Positions 25,442 through 33,902 are shown, numbered from the stretch's first letter. The stretch: DNA of 64,000 bases from Rhodoplanes azumiensis (GCF_042682915.1 NZ_JBHUIW010000005.1:124001-188000), one strand, 5' to 3'. Notes: generated by a model from the letters alone, not told the origin. A program made the numbers and translations.

Positions 25442-26356
25442 CTACCGCGTTTCGTCCGCCGTGCAACCCACCCGACCGAGGGAACCTGGGCGCACCGACG
25501 CGAGGACGCGCCGAGCCCGGCGGAGAATCGGCTCGTCGACCATGCGGCCGTCGACCGCGAAGGAGCCCCGCCCCTCGCGGGCCGCCGCGTCGGCCGCCTC
25601 GACCTGACGGCGGGCGAGGTCCACCTCCGCGTCGGTCGGCGCGAAGGCGGCGTTGAGCATCGGCACGATCGCCGGATGCACACACGTGGCGCCGGTGAAG
25701 CCGGCGCGCCGGGAGGCGAGCGCGACACGGCGCACCACCTCCGGATCGCGGAAATCGGCGACCGTGCCCAAGAGCCCGAGCGGCGCCACACCGGCGGCCG
25801 CGCAGGCGATCACCATCTGGCGCTTGATCATCGCCACCGTCTCGTCGTCCGGCGCGCAGCCGAGCTCGGCGGCCAGATCCTCGGCCCCGCACAGCAGGCC
25901 GGCGACGCGCGGCGAGGCGGCCGCGATCGCGCCGATCAGCGGCACCGCCTCGGCGGTCTCGATGATCGGCACGATGACGACGCCACGCTGTCCGTCCGGC
26001 ACCGGCGCGAGGTGGTCGAGCAGCTCGGCGAACAGCGCCACGTGCTCGGGGCCCATCGCCTTGGTCAGCACGAGGCCGTCCGCACCGGCCGCGACCGCCG
26101 CCTCGGCGTCGCGCACCGCCTGCGACAGCGGCCGGTTGATGCGCACCAGCACCTGCGACGGTCCCTGCCGGACGACCGCGACCGAGTCGGCCAGCGCCTC
26201 GCGCGCCGCCTCCTTGGCGGCCACCGGCACCGAATCCTCGAGGTCGAGGATCACGGCGTCGGCGCCGGCCTGCGGCGCCTTCTCGACGAAGCGCCGCACA
26301 TTGGCGGGGACGTACATCAGCGAGCGCCACGGCGCGGCGCGTCCGGTCTTCGACAT
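25442..26356 (-). CDS. CitE-like HpcH/HpaI lyase, probable citramalyl-CoA lyase
   Basis: A TIM-barrel lyase of 304 residues. Metal and CoA-site motifs are visible: RSLMYVPAN near the N terminus, ILDLEDSVP near residue 37, VRINRP, IPIIETAEAV, GAEDLAAELG near 160, and ATCVHPAIVP near 230. Such proteins cleave 3-hydroxyacyl-CoA thioesters such as malyl- or citramalyl-CoA. With a MaoC hydratase and a CaiB/BaiF transferase in the same unit, the best reading is (S)-citramalyl-CoA lyase, which yields acetyl-CoA and pyruvate at the end of itaconate breakdown. Malyl-CoA lyase activity is an alternative. Confidence 0.85.
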   Translation of the reverse strand: MSKTGRAAPWRSLMYVPANVRRFVEKAPQAGADAVILDLEDSVPVAAKEAAREALADSVAVVRQGPSQVLVRINRPLSQAVRDAEAAVAAGADGLVLTKAMGPEHVALFAELLDHLAPVPDGQRGVVIVPIIETAEAVPLIGAIAAASPRVAGLLCGAEDLAAELGCAPDDETVAMIKRQMVIACAAAGVAPLGLLGTVADFRDPEVVRRVALASRRAGFTGATCVHPAIVPMLNAAFAPTDAEVDLARRQVEAADAAAREGRGSFAVDGRMVDEPILRRARRVLASVRPGSLGRVGCTADETR

Positions 26357-26405
26357 CGAGCCTCCCCGGCGGACGGCGCCGCGGCGCCGCCCGCCTCTTC
26401 TCACG

Positions 26406-27386
26406 TCATTGCACCGTGATGCCGGCGGCCCGGATCAGGTCGCCCCAGCGCACCACCTCGGACTGGATCAGCTTGCCGAACGCCTCCGGCGTCATCGGCA
26501 TCGCCTCGGCGCCCTCCTGGTCGAGCCGCTTCTTGACCGCCGGCGTGTCCAGGATGGCGTTGATCTCGGTGTTGAGCCGCGAGACGATCTCGGGCGGCGT
26601 GCCGGCCGGCGCCGCGATGCCGTACCACGGTCGCACGTCGAAGCCGGGCGCCACCGTCTCGGCGACGGTCGCGAGCTCCGGCAGCGTCGCCATCCGCTTC
26701 GGGCTCGACACGCCGATGGCGCGCAGCAGCCCCTGCTGGACCAGCGGCATCACGGTCGGGGCGCCGCCGATGGTCAGCTCGACCACGCCGGCGACCAGAT
26801 CGGTGAGGCCCTGCGCCAGCCCGCGATAGGGCACGTGCTCCATCTGCACCCCGGTCGCCTGCAGGAAGGCGAGCATCACGATGTGGCCAGCGCTGCCGTT
26901 GCCGGCCGAGCAGTAGCGCAGCTTGTTCGGGTTCGCGCGGGCGAACGCGACGAGCGACGGCAGGTCGCGGAACGGCTGCGAGGGATGCACCACCATCACG
27001 TTGGTGACGGCCGCGATCATGGCAACCGGGGAGAAGTCCTTCACCGGGTCGTAGGCGAGCTTGGGATAGATCGCCGGATTGACGGCGAGCGTGCCGATAT
27101 GGCCGAGCAGCAGCGTGTAGCCGTCCGGCGCGGCGCGCGCGACTGTGGTCGAGCCGAGCGAGCCGCCGGCGCCGGACCGGTTGTCGACCACCACGGTCTT
27201 GCCGAGCCGCGGCCCGAGCTGATCGGCGATGGCGCGGCCGAGCGTGTCGTTGGCGGCGCCCGGCGGGAACGGCACGATCAGCTTGAGGTTCTGCGACGGC
27301 CAGGGCTCGCCCTGAGCCCGGGCAGGGGCGACCGGGCCGGCCGCGAGCATCGCGGCAGCCCCGGCCAGAACGTCGCGGCGCCTCAT
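26406..27386 (-). CDS. TTT-family substrate-binding protein (TctC/Bug type)
   Basis: A protein of 326 residues with a signal peptide (about residues 1-25) that starts MRRRDVLAG. The body has the Bug/TctC pattern: LIVPFPPGAANDTLGRAIAD, VVVDNRSGAGGSLGS, PDGYTLLLGHIGTLAVNP, and a late GIAAPAGTPPEIV. These periplasmic proteins bind carboxylates for tripartite tricarboxylate transporters; the membrane subunits are not encoded nearby. It overlaps the CaiB gene by ATGA, so the two are translationally coupled, and it probably captures the acid broken down by this operon. Confidence 0.9.
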   Translation of the reverse strand: MRRRDVLAGAAAMLAAGPVAPARAQGEPWPSQNLKLIVPFPPGAANDTLGRAIADQLGPRLGKTVVVDNRSGAGGSLGSTTVARAAPDGYTLLLGHIGTLAVNPAIYPKLAYDPVKDFSPVAMIAAVTNVMVVHPSQPFRDLPSLVAFARANPNKLRYCSAGNGSAGHIVMLAFLQATGVQMEHVPYRGLAQGLTDLVAGVVELTIGGAPTVMPLVQQGLLRAIGVSSPKRMATLPELATVAETVAPGFDVRPWYGIAAPAGTPPEIVSRLNTEINAILDTPAVKKRLDQEGAEAMPMTPEAFGKLIQSEVVRWGDLIRAAGITVQ

Positions 27387-28639
27387 TCGGCGGCGTCCGC
27401 ACCGCGGCCGGCCAGCCGCCGGCGCTCGTCGGCCCCGAAGCCGAGCTCCGCCAGAATCTCCTCGCCGTGCTCGCCGAAGCGCGGCGCCAGCCGCGAGGCG
27501 GGCACGCCCGTGTTGGAATATCGGTTCGGGTGTCGCAACCCCAGCATGCTTTCCTCCTGGCCGTCTTCGTTGTTCTGGATTTCTTCGGTCAGCACGCCGG
27601 AGCCGCGCAGCTGCGGATCGTCGAGCAGGCTCTGCAGCGTGTGATAGGGCATCGCCGGCACGTCGTGGCGGCGCAGGATCTCGACCCACTCGGCCGTGGT
27701 CCGCTCGCGCATCGCCTCCGCCCGCACGGCGAAGTACTCGCGCACATGGACGACCCGGGACGCCACCGAGGCGAAGCGCGGGTCGTCCTTCAGCGCGGGC
27801 CGGCCGATCGCGTCGAAGAAGGCGCGTGTCTGCGCGTCGGTGTTGGCGGAGACGCAGATGTAGCCGTCGCGGGTCGCGAGCGGGCGCGCGTCCGGGTTCA
27901 TGATGCGCGGGTCGCCCATGTGGCCGTCGGGATCGAAGGTGCGCTGGTCGAGATGCTCGGACAGCACGAAGGCCGCGGCGTTCTCGAACATCGGCACCTC
28001 GATCGCCTCGCCGACGCCGGTGCGCTCACGCCCGAGCAGCGCCGCGCAGATCGCCTGCGCCGCGACGATGCCGACCAGATGGTCGGTCAGCACGAAGGGC
28101 GCGAAGCGCGGCTCGCCCAACACCTCGGCGTGGCAGGCGGCGACGCCCGACAGCCCCTGAATGATGGTGTCGTAGGCCGGCACGCCGGCATAGGGGCCGC
28201 CGATGGCGAAGCCCGAGATGGTGCAGTGGACGATGCGCGGATTGATCGCCGCCATCGCCGCGAAGGTGAGGCCGAGCGATTGGAGCGCGCGCGGCCGCAT
28301 GTTGGAGACGAAGACGTCGGCGGTGGCGACGAGGCGAGTCATCACCTCGCGCCCCTCGTCGGACTTCAGGTCGAGCACGATCGACCGCTTGTTGCGGTTG
28401 AAGTGCAGGAACTTCGGCGACATGCCGGGTTTTCGCGGGCGACCGCCGAGGCGCCGCATCAGATCGCCCTCCGGCGGCTCGATCTTGATCACGTCGGCGC
28501 CCTGCTCGGCGAGCATCAGGGTCGCCACCGGCCCGACCACCACGCCGGTGGTGTCGAGCACTCTGATCCCGGCGAGCGGACCGCGCTTCTCGGTTTCGCA
28601 CGGCGTCTCGATCGCGGTCGTGTCGGGTAACGTGATCAT
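27383..28639 (-). CDS. CaiB/BaiF (family III) CoA-transferase, probable itaconate CoA-transferase
   Basis: A protein of 418 residues with the family III fold: GIRVLDTTGVVVGPVATLML, then ADVIKIEPPEGD, KRSIVLDLKS, and catalytic Asp157 in VPAYDTIIQG. The enzyme activates a carboxylic acid by moving CoA from a donor such as succinyl-CoA. In Pseudomonas aeruginosa the itaconate CoA-transferase of the Ict-Ich-Ccl pathway is of this family, and the partner genes here are the same types. It overlaps the genes on both sides by ATGA. Other acids, such as mesaconate, cannot be excluded. Confidence 0.87.
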   Translation of the reverse strand: MITLPDTTAIETPCETEKRGPLAGIRVLDTTGVVVGPVATLMLAEQGADVIKIEPPEGDLMRRLGGRPRKPGMSPKFLHFNRNKRSIVLDLKSDEGREVMTRLVATADVFVSNMRPRALQSLGLTFAAMAAINPRIVHCTISGFAIGGPYAGVPAYDTIIQGLSGVAACHAEVLGEPRFAPFVLTDHLVGIVAAQAICAALLGRERTGVGEAIEVPMFENAAAFVLSEHLDQRTFDPDGHMGDPRIMNPDARPLATRDGYICVSANTDAQTRAFFDAIGRPALKDDPRFASVASRVVHVREYFAVRAEAMRERTTAEWVEILRRHDVPAMPYHTLQSLLDDPQLRGSGVLTEEIQNNEDGQEESMLGLRHPNRYSNTGVPASRLAPRFGEHGEEILAELGFGADERRRLAGRGADAAE

Positions 28640-29544
28640 TCCGGGCTCCCCGGCTCGGCAGCCGCCTCGCCCTGGGTGAGGACGCGGCCGCGCTCGTCGA
28701 CCGACCACAGCGAGACCCGCCCGTCCGGCTCCCAGCGGCTGCGCAGCTCCGCCTTGCGGCCGAGGAAGAACGGTCGGACGTTGCGCAGGCTGATCCGGCC
28801 GAGCCTGCCGCCCGGCAGGTTGCGCTTGGCGAGCTCGCACAGCTTCAGGGCGGTCAGCCCACCGTTGACGACGAGGTTCGGGTAGCCCTCCTCGCCCTGC
28901 GTGTAGGGCGTGTCGTAGTGGATGCGGTGGGCGTTGAACGTGATGGCCGAGTAGCGGAACAGCGTGGTCGCGTCCGGCACGAAGCATTCACGGTCGTTCG
29001 GCTCGGGCAGCTCCTCGGTGACCTCCGCGGCGGCCGGCGCGGCGGCGGGCCTTTGCGCCGCGCTCGCCTCCTCGCGATAGACGATGTCCTGCTCTTCGAC
29101 GACGGCCGGCGTGCCGTCCGCCGCGATGACGTGCTCGAGGCGCACGAACACCATCTCGCCCGAACGGCCGCGCTTCGGCGTGATCGCCGCGATGGTCGAA
29201 GTCCGGCGCAGCACCGCACCGATCCGGATCGGCGACAGGAAGCGCAGCCGGCGCCCGGCGAACATGCGGCGCGGCAGCGCCACGGGGGGCAGAAAGTCAC
29301 CGCGCTTGGGGTGGCCGTCCGGGCCGAGCTGCGACTGCGCGGCGAGCGGCGTGAAGAAGGCGACGTGCCAGCCCTCCGGCACGGCGGCGCCGGTGCGGAA
29401 CGCCGCCGGGTCGCGGTCGAGAAGCGCCGCAACGCGCTGCACCAGGACGGCCGCCGCCTCGTCCTCGGCGACCTCCTGGCGGCCGACCCAGCCCTGCAGG
29501 GTGTCGGAGTTGGACCGGGCGGTGTCGGTCAGGGTCGCGCTCAT
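28636..29544 (-). CDS. MaoC/FAS1-type hydratase, probable itaconyl-CoA hydratase
   Basis: A protein of 302 residues with two hot-dog halves. The N-terminal half has PLAAQSQLGPDGHPKRGDFLPP and an RRMFAGRR segment, as in mesaconyl-C4-CoA hydratases. The C-terminal half has LFRYSAITFNAHRIHYD, the usual place of the catalytic Asp/His pair, and GYPNLVVNGG. It would add water to itaconyl-CoA or mesaconyl-C4-CoA to give citramalyl-CoA. It is the first gene of the unit MaoC-CaiB-TTT-CitE and is divergent from a LysR gene across a perfect palindrome. Confidence 0.88.
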   Translation of the reverse strand: MSATLTDTARSNSDTLQGWVGRQEVAEDEAAAVLVQRVAALLDRDPAAFRTGAAVPEGWHVAFFTPLAAQSQLGPDGHPKRGDFLPPVALPRRMFAGRRLRFLSPIRIGAVLRRTSTIAAITPKRGRSGEMVFVRLEHVIAADGTPAVVEEQDIVYREEASAAQRPAAAPAAAEVTEELPEPNDRECFVPDATTLFRYSAITFNAHRIHYDTPYTQGEEGYPNLVVNGGLTALKLCELAKRNLPGGRLGRISLRNVRPFFLGRKAELRSRWEPDGRVSLWSVDERGRVLTQGEAAAEPGSPE

Positions 29545-29619
29545 CGGGGCTCCTCGTGCGTTTGCGAGGAAACTGCGACAGGGTGCGGCGCACCGTCCAA
29601 TGCAACGAGATGACAACTC

Positions 29620-29636
29620 GATGCATGCTATGCATC
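29620..29636. promoter_or_regulatory. LysR-type operator, perfect 17-base palindrome
   Basis: GATGCAT-GCT-ATGCATC is a perfect inverted repeat with the T-N11-A core of LysR operators. It lies in the 100-base gap between the divergent hydratase and LysR genes, directly before the LysR start. Confidence 0.7.
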
Positions 29637-29644
29637 ATCGCGCC

Positions 29645-30589
29645 ATGTATCTCGACCTTCCCGGCCTGGACGCCTTCATCGCCGTCGCCGACCTCGGCTC
29701 CTTCCACCGCGCCGCCACCCGGCTCGGCATCAGCCAGCCGGCGCTCACCCGCCGATTGCAGCGGCTGGAGCAGATCGTCGGCCAGAAGCTCCTGGTCCGC
29801 CGCGCCCAGCCGGTGCGGCTCACGCCGGCCGGTGCCGCCCTGCTGCCCGAGGCGCAGGCCGCGATCGGCCGCCTGCGCGACGCCATGCGGCGGGCCGGCG
29901 ACTTGAGCCGCGGCCACGACATCGCGGTCGGCTGCCTGCCGACGCTGGCGGTGCGCTATCTCGCCGGCGCGCTCGCCCGCCACCGCCAGGGCTGGCAGGG
30001 CGGCGAGGTCGCGGTGTTCGACCTCTCGGCCACCGAGATCCGGGCGATGCTGGAGCAGAACCGGCTCGACTTCGCGCTCGCCGCCATCGGTTCGGAGCCG
30101 TGGGAGATCGAATGCATCCCGCTCGCCGAGGAGCCGTTCTTTCTGGTCTGCCCGCGCGGCCACCGGCTCGCCGGACGCGACGCCGTGTCGTGGGACGAGC
30201 TCGGCCGCGAGCCGCTCGTCTCGATCGGCCCGCTGAGCGAGAACCGCCGCATCATCGAGGCCGGCCTCGCCCAGACCCGGGTCGAGGCGAGCTGGCGCAT
30301 CGAGGTGCGGCACCTCTCCACCGCCGTGGCGCTGGTCGCCGCCGGCGCCGGGCTGACGGCACTGCCCGAATCGGCCCTCGCCGGCGCCGCGGCGGCCGGC
30401 GTCGTCGCGGTGCCGCTGCGGCGCCCGGCGCTCACCCGCACCATCGGGCTGATGCGGCGGCGCGACCGCGTGCTGACGGGCGCCGCGCAGGATCTGATGG
30501 ACGACATCTTGCGGACGTTCGGACGGACACGGCGGGATCGAAGCACCGTCGGCTCGCCGGACGGCGACGCTCCCGCAGCGGCGTGCTAA
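29645..30589 (+). CDS. LysR-family regulator of the adjacent catabolic operon
   Basis: A protein of 314 residues. The N-terminal winged helix-turn-helix (about residues 4-62) contains SFHRAATRLGISQPALTRRL. The effector domain follows, with VGCLPTLAVRYL at its start and EVRHLSTAVALVAAGAGLTALP in the second half. Divergent placement next to the operon, with a palindrome between, suggests that it activates the operon in response to the acid or its CoA ester. The start at MYLDLPG is the only Met at the correct distance from the HTH. Confidence 0.92.
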   Translation: MYLDLPGLDAFIAVADLGSFHRAATRLGISQPALTRRLQRLEQIVGQKLLVRRAQPVRLTPAGAALLPEAQAAIGRLRDAMRRAGDLSRGHDIAVGCLPTLAVRYLAGALARHRQGWQGGEVAVFDLSATEIRAMLEQNRLDFALAAIGSEPWEIECIPLAEEPFFLVCPRGHRLAGRDAVSWDELGREPLVSIGPLSENRRIIEAGLAQTRVEASWRIEVRHLSTAVALVAAGAGLTALPESALAGAAAAGVVAVPLRRPALTRTIGLMRRRDRVLTGAAQDLMDDILRTFGRTRRDRSTVGSPDGDAPAAAC

Positions 30590-30626
30590 ATCACGTTCGT
30601 CGCGTCCGCATGCCGAGGTGCTCCCG

Positions 30627-31325
30627 ATGGCCGCCATCGATCCTGTTCTGGTCGCCGCCGTGCCGCTGTTCTCCGGCATGCCGCCGAAGCAGCGCGAGGC
30701 GCTGCTGCAGGAGGCGCAGTCGGTGCGTTATCCCAAGGGCACGACCGTGTTCCAGCAGGACGCCGACGCGCACTCGTTCTTCGTTCTGCTGCACGGTCGG
30801 CTGCGGGTCTTCAAGCTGACCCAGGACGGCCAGCAGGTGGTGGTGCGCTTCGTCGCGCCCGGCGAGGTGTTCGGTGTCGCCTCGGCGATCGGCCGCACCA
30901 CCTATCCCGGCACCGCCGTGGCGGTGGTCGATTCGATCGCGCTGCAGTGGCCGTCGGGCTCGTGGGCGCGGCTCGTCGCGGCGCATCCGGCGCTCGCCAC
31001 CAACACGCTGCAGACGGTCGGCGGCCGCATCCAGGAGCTCCACACCCGCGTCGTCGAGATGTCGACCGAGCAGGTCGAGCGCCGCGTCGCCCACACGCTG
31101 CTGCGCCTCGCCCAGCAGGCCGGCAAGAAGGTCGAGACCGGGGTGCGCATCGACTTCCCGATCTCGCGCCAGGACATCGCCGAGATGACCGGCACCACGC
31201 TGCACACGGTCAGCCGCATCATCAGCGCCTGGGAGGACCGCGGCCTGGTCGAGAGCGGCCGCCAGAAGATCACGGTGCGCGAACCTCATCAGCTCCTGCT
31301 GATCGCCGACGACGCCGAGAAATGA
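30627..31325 (+). CDS. Crp/Fnr-family regulator (NnrR/Dnr-like)
   Basis: A protein of 232 residues. The cyclic-nucleotide-binding fold covers about residues 10-125 (FVLLHGRLRVFKLTQDGQ, APGEVFGVASAI). The DNA-binding helix-turn-helix near residue 190 is MTGTTLHTVSRIISAWEDRG. It has no N-terminal Cys cluster, so it is not an oxygen-sensing FNR; this fits NnrR/Dnr-type proteins that respond to nitric oxide through haem. Neighbouring DUF1858, DUF59, DUF2249 and NnrS-like genes support such a role. Candidate target boxes TTG-N8-CAA lie at 31884, 31928 and 62917. The ATG is preferred over a GTG three codons upstream because GAGG precedes it. Confidence 0.85.
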   Translation: MAAIDPVLVAAVPLFSGMPPKQREALLQEAQSVRYPKGTTVFQQDADAHSFFVLLHGRLRVFKLTQDGQQVVVRFVAPGEVFGVASAIGRTTYPGTAVAVVDSIALQWPSGSWARLVAAHPALATNTLQTVGGRIQELHTRVVEMSTEQVERRVAHTLLRLAQQAGKKVETGVRIDFPISRQDIAEMTGTTLHTVSRIISAWEDRGLVESGRQKITVREPHQLLLIADDAEK

Positions 31326-31380
31326 TCAGGATGCGTCAACCCTCTCCCTGAGGGTCGCGCCTGGTCCTGAGTCCTGACCC

Positions 31381-31482
31381 GTCATCCTGAGGCGCCCGGC
31401 GCAGCCGGGCCTCGAAGGATGCGGCCCGGGCCGGGCCGTCGCCCTTCGAGGGCTGCGCTTCGCGCAGCCACCTCAGGGTGAC
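31381..31482. repeat. Intergenic palindromic repeat, family C
   Basis: GTCATCCTGAGG at the left end is inverted as CCTCAGGGTGAC at the right end, with a CTTCGA/TCGAAG pair and GC-rich inner hairpins between. Elements starting GTCATCCTGAGG are common intergenic repeats in alphaproteobacteria. It lies in the gap between the Crp/Fnr gene and the DUF1858 gene. Confidence 0.8.
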
Positions 31483-31568
31483 GGTCAGAGTCAGTGCCGG
31501 AGGCCGTCGGTATGATCCGAAGCTTCGGCGCCGCTTGCCGTCTCACGAGATCCGAGAGCGCTCGCCCC

Positions 31569-31823
31569 TCACCCGCGCTCGATCGTCCGCGCGCCGGCCG
31601 CGGTCGGCGGAACCATTCCGATCGCCGGCATGGCCGCGGCTGCGTGCAGCGCCGCGAGGAGGCGGTCGAGATCGACGCCGTGCTCGCGGGCCGCGTCGGC
31701 GAGCGTGTGGAAGCCCGCGATCGGGCAGCCGACACAACGCATGTGGAAGTCGAGGAGGACGCGCAGCGTCGCCGGGGCGTCGGCGAGGACGTCCGCGACC
31801 AGGCGGTTCGGTCGGATCGTCAT
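31569..31823 (-). CDS. DUF1858 small protein
   Basis: A protein of 84 residues. The DUF1858 core is clear: LVADVLADAPATLRVLLDFHMRC..., a CVGC pair inside MRCVGCPIAGFHTL, and DAAREHGVDLDRLLAAL. The family is found with hybrid-cluster and nitric-oxide related proteins; the Cys pair may bind metal or a cluster. GAGG upstream supports the start. It is divergent from the DUF59-DUF2249-NnrS-like unit, with two TTG-N8-CAA boxes in the shared promoter region. Confidence 0.85.
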   Translation of the reverse strand: MTIRPNRLVADVLADAPATLRVLLDFHMRCVGCPIAGFHTLADAAREHGVDLDRLLAALHAAAAMPAIGMVPPTAAGARTIERG

Positions 31824-31883
31824 CGGAAGCCTCCTCGCACGATTGCGACCCAGCTTCTGTAGGGCGAACCACGAGAACGCTCT

Positions 31884-31897
31884 TTGTCCGGGCACAA
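31884..31897. promoter_or_regulatory. FNR/NnrR-type box TTG-N8-CAA, site 1
   Basis: TTGTCCGGGCACAA, 61 bases upstream of the DUF1858 start and so placed to control that gene. Its reverse complement TTGTGCCCGGACAA is nearly the same as the sites at 31928 and 62917. Confidence 0.6.
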
Positions 31898-31927
31898 GCT
31901 GCCGGCGGAACGGGATCGCACGGCAGT

Positions 31928-31941
31928 TTGTGCCCCGGCAA
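31928..31941. promoter_or_regulatory. FNR/NnrR-type box TTG-N8-CAA, site 2
   Basis: TTGTGCCCCGGCAA, 52 bases upstream of the DUF59 gene. The spacing and half-sites match NnrR/Dnr-class boxes rather than the TTGAT-N4-ATCAA anaerobox. Confidence 0.6.
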
Positions 31942-31992
31942 AGACCGCCGCGCGCCGCCTCGTCATGGTGATCGCAACACCGCGAGGTTCCG

Positions 31993-32361
31993 ATGACGCT
32001 CTCAGCTCAGACGCTCTCCTCCCCGACCCCCGACACGCCGGATTGCGACGTGCTCGATCCCGACGTGCTGGAGCCGTTGAACGACGTGATCGATCCCGAG
32101 ATCGGGCTGAGCGTCGTCGACCTCGGCCTCGTCTACGAGGCACGGCGCACGGCCGAAGTCGTGACGGTCGCCCTCACCCTCACGGCCCAGGCCTGCCCGC
32201 TCGGCGAGATGATTCTCGACGATACCCGCAGCGCGCTGGCGGAGCGGTTTCCCGACGCCGCGCGAATCGACGTCGCCCTGGTCTGGGATCCGCCCTGGGA
32301 TCCGGACCGCATCACCGACCGCGGCCTCGCACTGCTCGGCCGCCCACCGCGAACCCGCTGA
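31993..32361 (+). CDS. DUF59/MIP18-family metal-sulfur assembly protein
   Basis: A protein of 122 residues. The DUF59 pattern is present: LNDVIDPEIGLSVVDLGLVYEA, then VALTLTAQACPLGEMI with the conserved Cys, and a closing VALVWDPPWDPDRIT. Relatives (SufT, PaaD) help to place Fe-S clusters. Here, next to DUF2249 and NnrS-like genes and behind a TTG-N8-CAA box, it may serve an Fe-S or haem enzyme of nitrogen-oxide metabolism. DUF2249 follows after 10 bases. Confidence 0.88.
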   Translation: MTLSAQTLSSPTPDTPDCDVLDPDVLEPLNDVIDPEIGLSVVDLGLVYEARRTAEVVTVALTLTAQACPLGEMILDDTRSALAERFPDAARIDVALVWDPPWDPDRITDRGLALLGRPPRTR

Positions 32362-32371
32362 GGACTTTCCG

Positions 32372-32623
32372 ATGAGCACCGAGACCGCGAGCAAAGAGAT
32401 CCTGATCGATGTGCGGGCGCTGCCGCCCGGCACCTGCCGCAGCGCCATCATCCGCACCATCGCGGACCTGCCGACCGACACCGACCTCGTGGTCGCCGCG
32501 CCGCACGATCCGGCACCGCTGCGCGAGTATCTCGACGTCGCCCATCCGGACGCGTTCGGCTGGAGCTATCTGGAGGAAGGCCCCGATGTCTGGCGCGTCC
32601 GCATCCATCGTCTCGCCGCCTGA
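32372..32623 (+). CDS. DUF2249 small protein
   Basis: A protein of 83 residues with the DUF2249 (TusA-like fold) pattern: ILIDVRALPPGTCRSAIIRTIADLP, then LVVAAPHDPAPLREYL, and a C-terminal VWRVRIHRL. Proteins of this family often occur in denitrification and NO-response clusters; the molecular role is not settled. It lies 10 bases after the DUF59 gene, and its end overlaps the next gene by 38 bases. Confidence 0.88.
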   Translation: MSTETASKEILIDVRALPPGTCRSAIIRTIADLPTDTDLVVAAPHDPAPLREYLDVAHPDAFGWSYLEEGPDVWRVRIHRLAA

Positions 32624-33902
32624 GGCGGCTCTCGCGACGACCCCGGCGCCCACCGTCGCGCCCGCCCCCGCGCCGGTGGCGCCGCACGCCGCCGCGCCCG
32701 CGTCTCGCATGGGATTGCGGGTCGCCCTGCTGGCGGGCGGCATCGTCGCCATGGCGTGCGGCCTGTGGGGCGGGCTCTTCCGGCTCGGCTTCGATCTGCC
32801 GCACGCCGCGAACGCCGCCGCGCTGCACGGCGCGCTGCTGGTCTGCGGCCTGTTCGGCACCGTGATCGGGCTCGAACGCGCCGTCGCCTTCGGGCGCATC
32901 TGGGGCTACGCCGCGCCGGCCTGCGCGGCAGCCGGCTCCGTGCTGCTGCTCGCCGGCGCACCGGTCCCGATCGGCGCCGCCGCCTACACGGCGTCGGCCG
33001 CGCTGCTGATCGGCGTGACGCTCGTGATCACGTCGCGCCAGCGCACCCTGTTCAACGCGACGCTCGCGGCGGGCGCCGTGTCCTGGCTCGTCGGCACGCT
33101 GCTCTGGGCCGCCGGCGCCGACATTCCCGCCGTCGCCGGCTGGTGGATCGGCTTTCTCGTCCTCACCATCGCGGGCGAGCGGCTCGAGCTCGGCCGGCTG
33201 ATGGGCAAGAAGCGCGGCAGCGAGATCCTGTTCGTGGCGGGCGTCGCCCTGCTCGCTGCGGGCGCTGCGCTGACTCTTCCCGATACGCTCGGCGCGATCG
33301 TCTACGGCGTGGCTCTGCTCGCGCTGGCCGTCTGGCTGGCCCGCCATGACGTGGTCCGCCACACCATTCGTCAGACGGGCCAGACCCGCTTCATGGCGGC
33401 CTGCATGGCGGCCGGCTACGTCTGGCTCGGCCTCGCCGGCGCGCTCCTGATCGCGCTGCCGCCGGCGACCACGACGTTCGGCTACGACGCAGCGCTCCAC
33501 GCCGTGCTGATCGGCTTCGTGCTGTCGATGGTGTTCGGCCACGCGCTGATCATCCTGCCGGCGGTGGCGCGGGTGCGGATCGCCTATCGGCCGTGGCTCT
33601 ATCTGCCGCTCGCCGTGCTGCATCTCGCGGTGGCGTTGCGGATCGGCGGCGACGTCATGGCCGCGGACACGATCCGGGCCTGGAGCGGCCCCTTGACGCT
33701 CGTCGCGCTCGTCGGCTTCGTCGGCCTGATCGTCGGCGGCACCGTGCGCAAGCGCCCGGCGGCCGGACCGGGTACCGCTTCCGGCACCGTCACGCCCGCG
33801 CCAGATGCGAGCGCCGCTCCTCGCGCCGGCCGGTCGGCTCCGTCCACACGCCCGCACCCTGCAGGTTGGCGAGGAAGCGCCGGGCGCTCTCTTCCCAGGT
33901 GA
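32586..33902 (+). CDS. Polytopic membrane protein, NnrS-like
   Basis: A protein of 438 residues with a 40-residue Pro/Ala-rich start and about 11-12 hydrophobic helices from residue 45 to 395. His residues in helices (AALHGALLVCG, YDAALHAVLIGF, MVFGHALIILPAV) and a late LYLPLAVLHLAVALRIGGD resemble NnrS haem-copper membrane proteins of NO metabolism, although the classical NnrS N-terminal motif is not seen. The start lies inside the DUF2249 gene. The last 35 or so codons, Pro/Arg-rich, overlap the convergent glycosyltransferase gene by 113 bases. Confidence 0.72.
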   Translation: MSGASASIVSPPEAALATTPAPTVAPAPAPVAPHAAAPASRMGLRVALLAGGIVAMACGLWGGLFRLGFDLPHAANAAALHGALLVCGLFGTVIGLERAVAFGRIWGYAAPACAAAGSVLLLAGAPVPIGAAAYTASAALLIGVTLVITSRQRTLFNATLAAGAVSWLVGTLLWAAGADIPAVAGWWIGFLVLTIAGERLELGRLMGKKRGSEILFVAGVALLAAGAALTLPDTLGAIVYGVALLALAVWLARHDVVRHTIRQTGQTRFMAACMAAGYVWLGLAGALLIALPPATTTFGYDAALHAVLIGFVLSMVFGHALIILPAVARVRIAYRPWLYLPLAVLHLAVALRIGGDVMAADTIRAWSGPLTLVALVGFVGLIVGGTVRKRPAAGPGTASGTVTPAPDASAAPRAGRSAPSTRPHPAGWRGSAGRSLPR

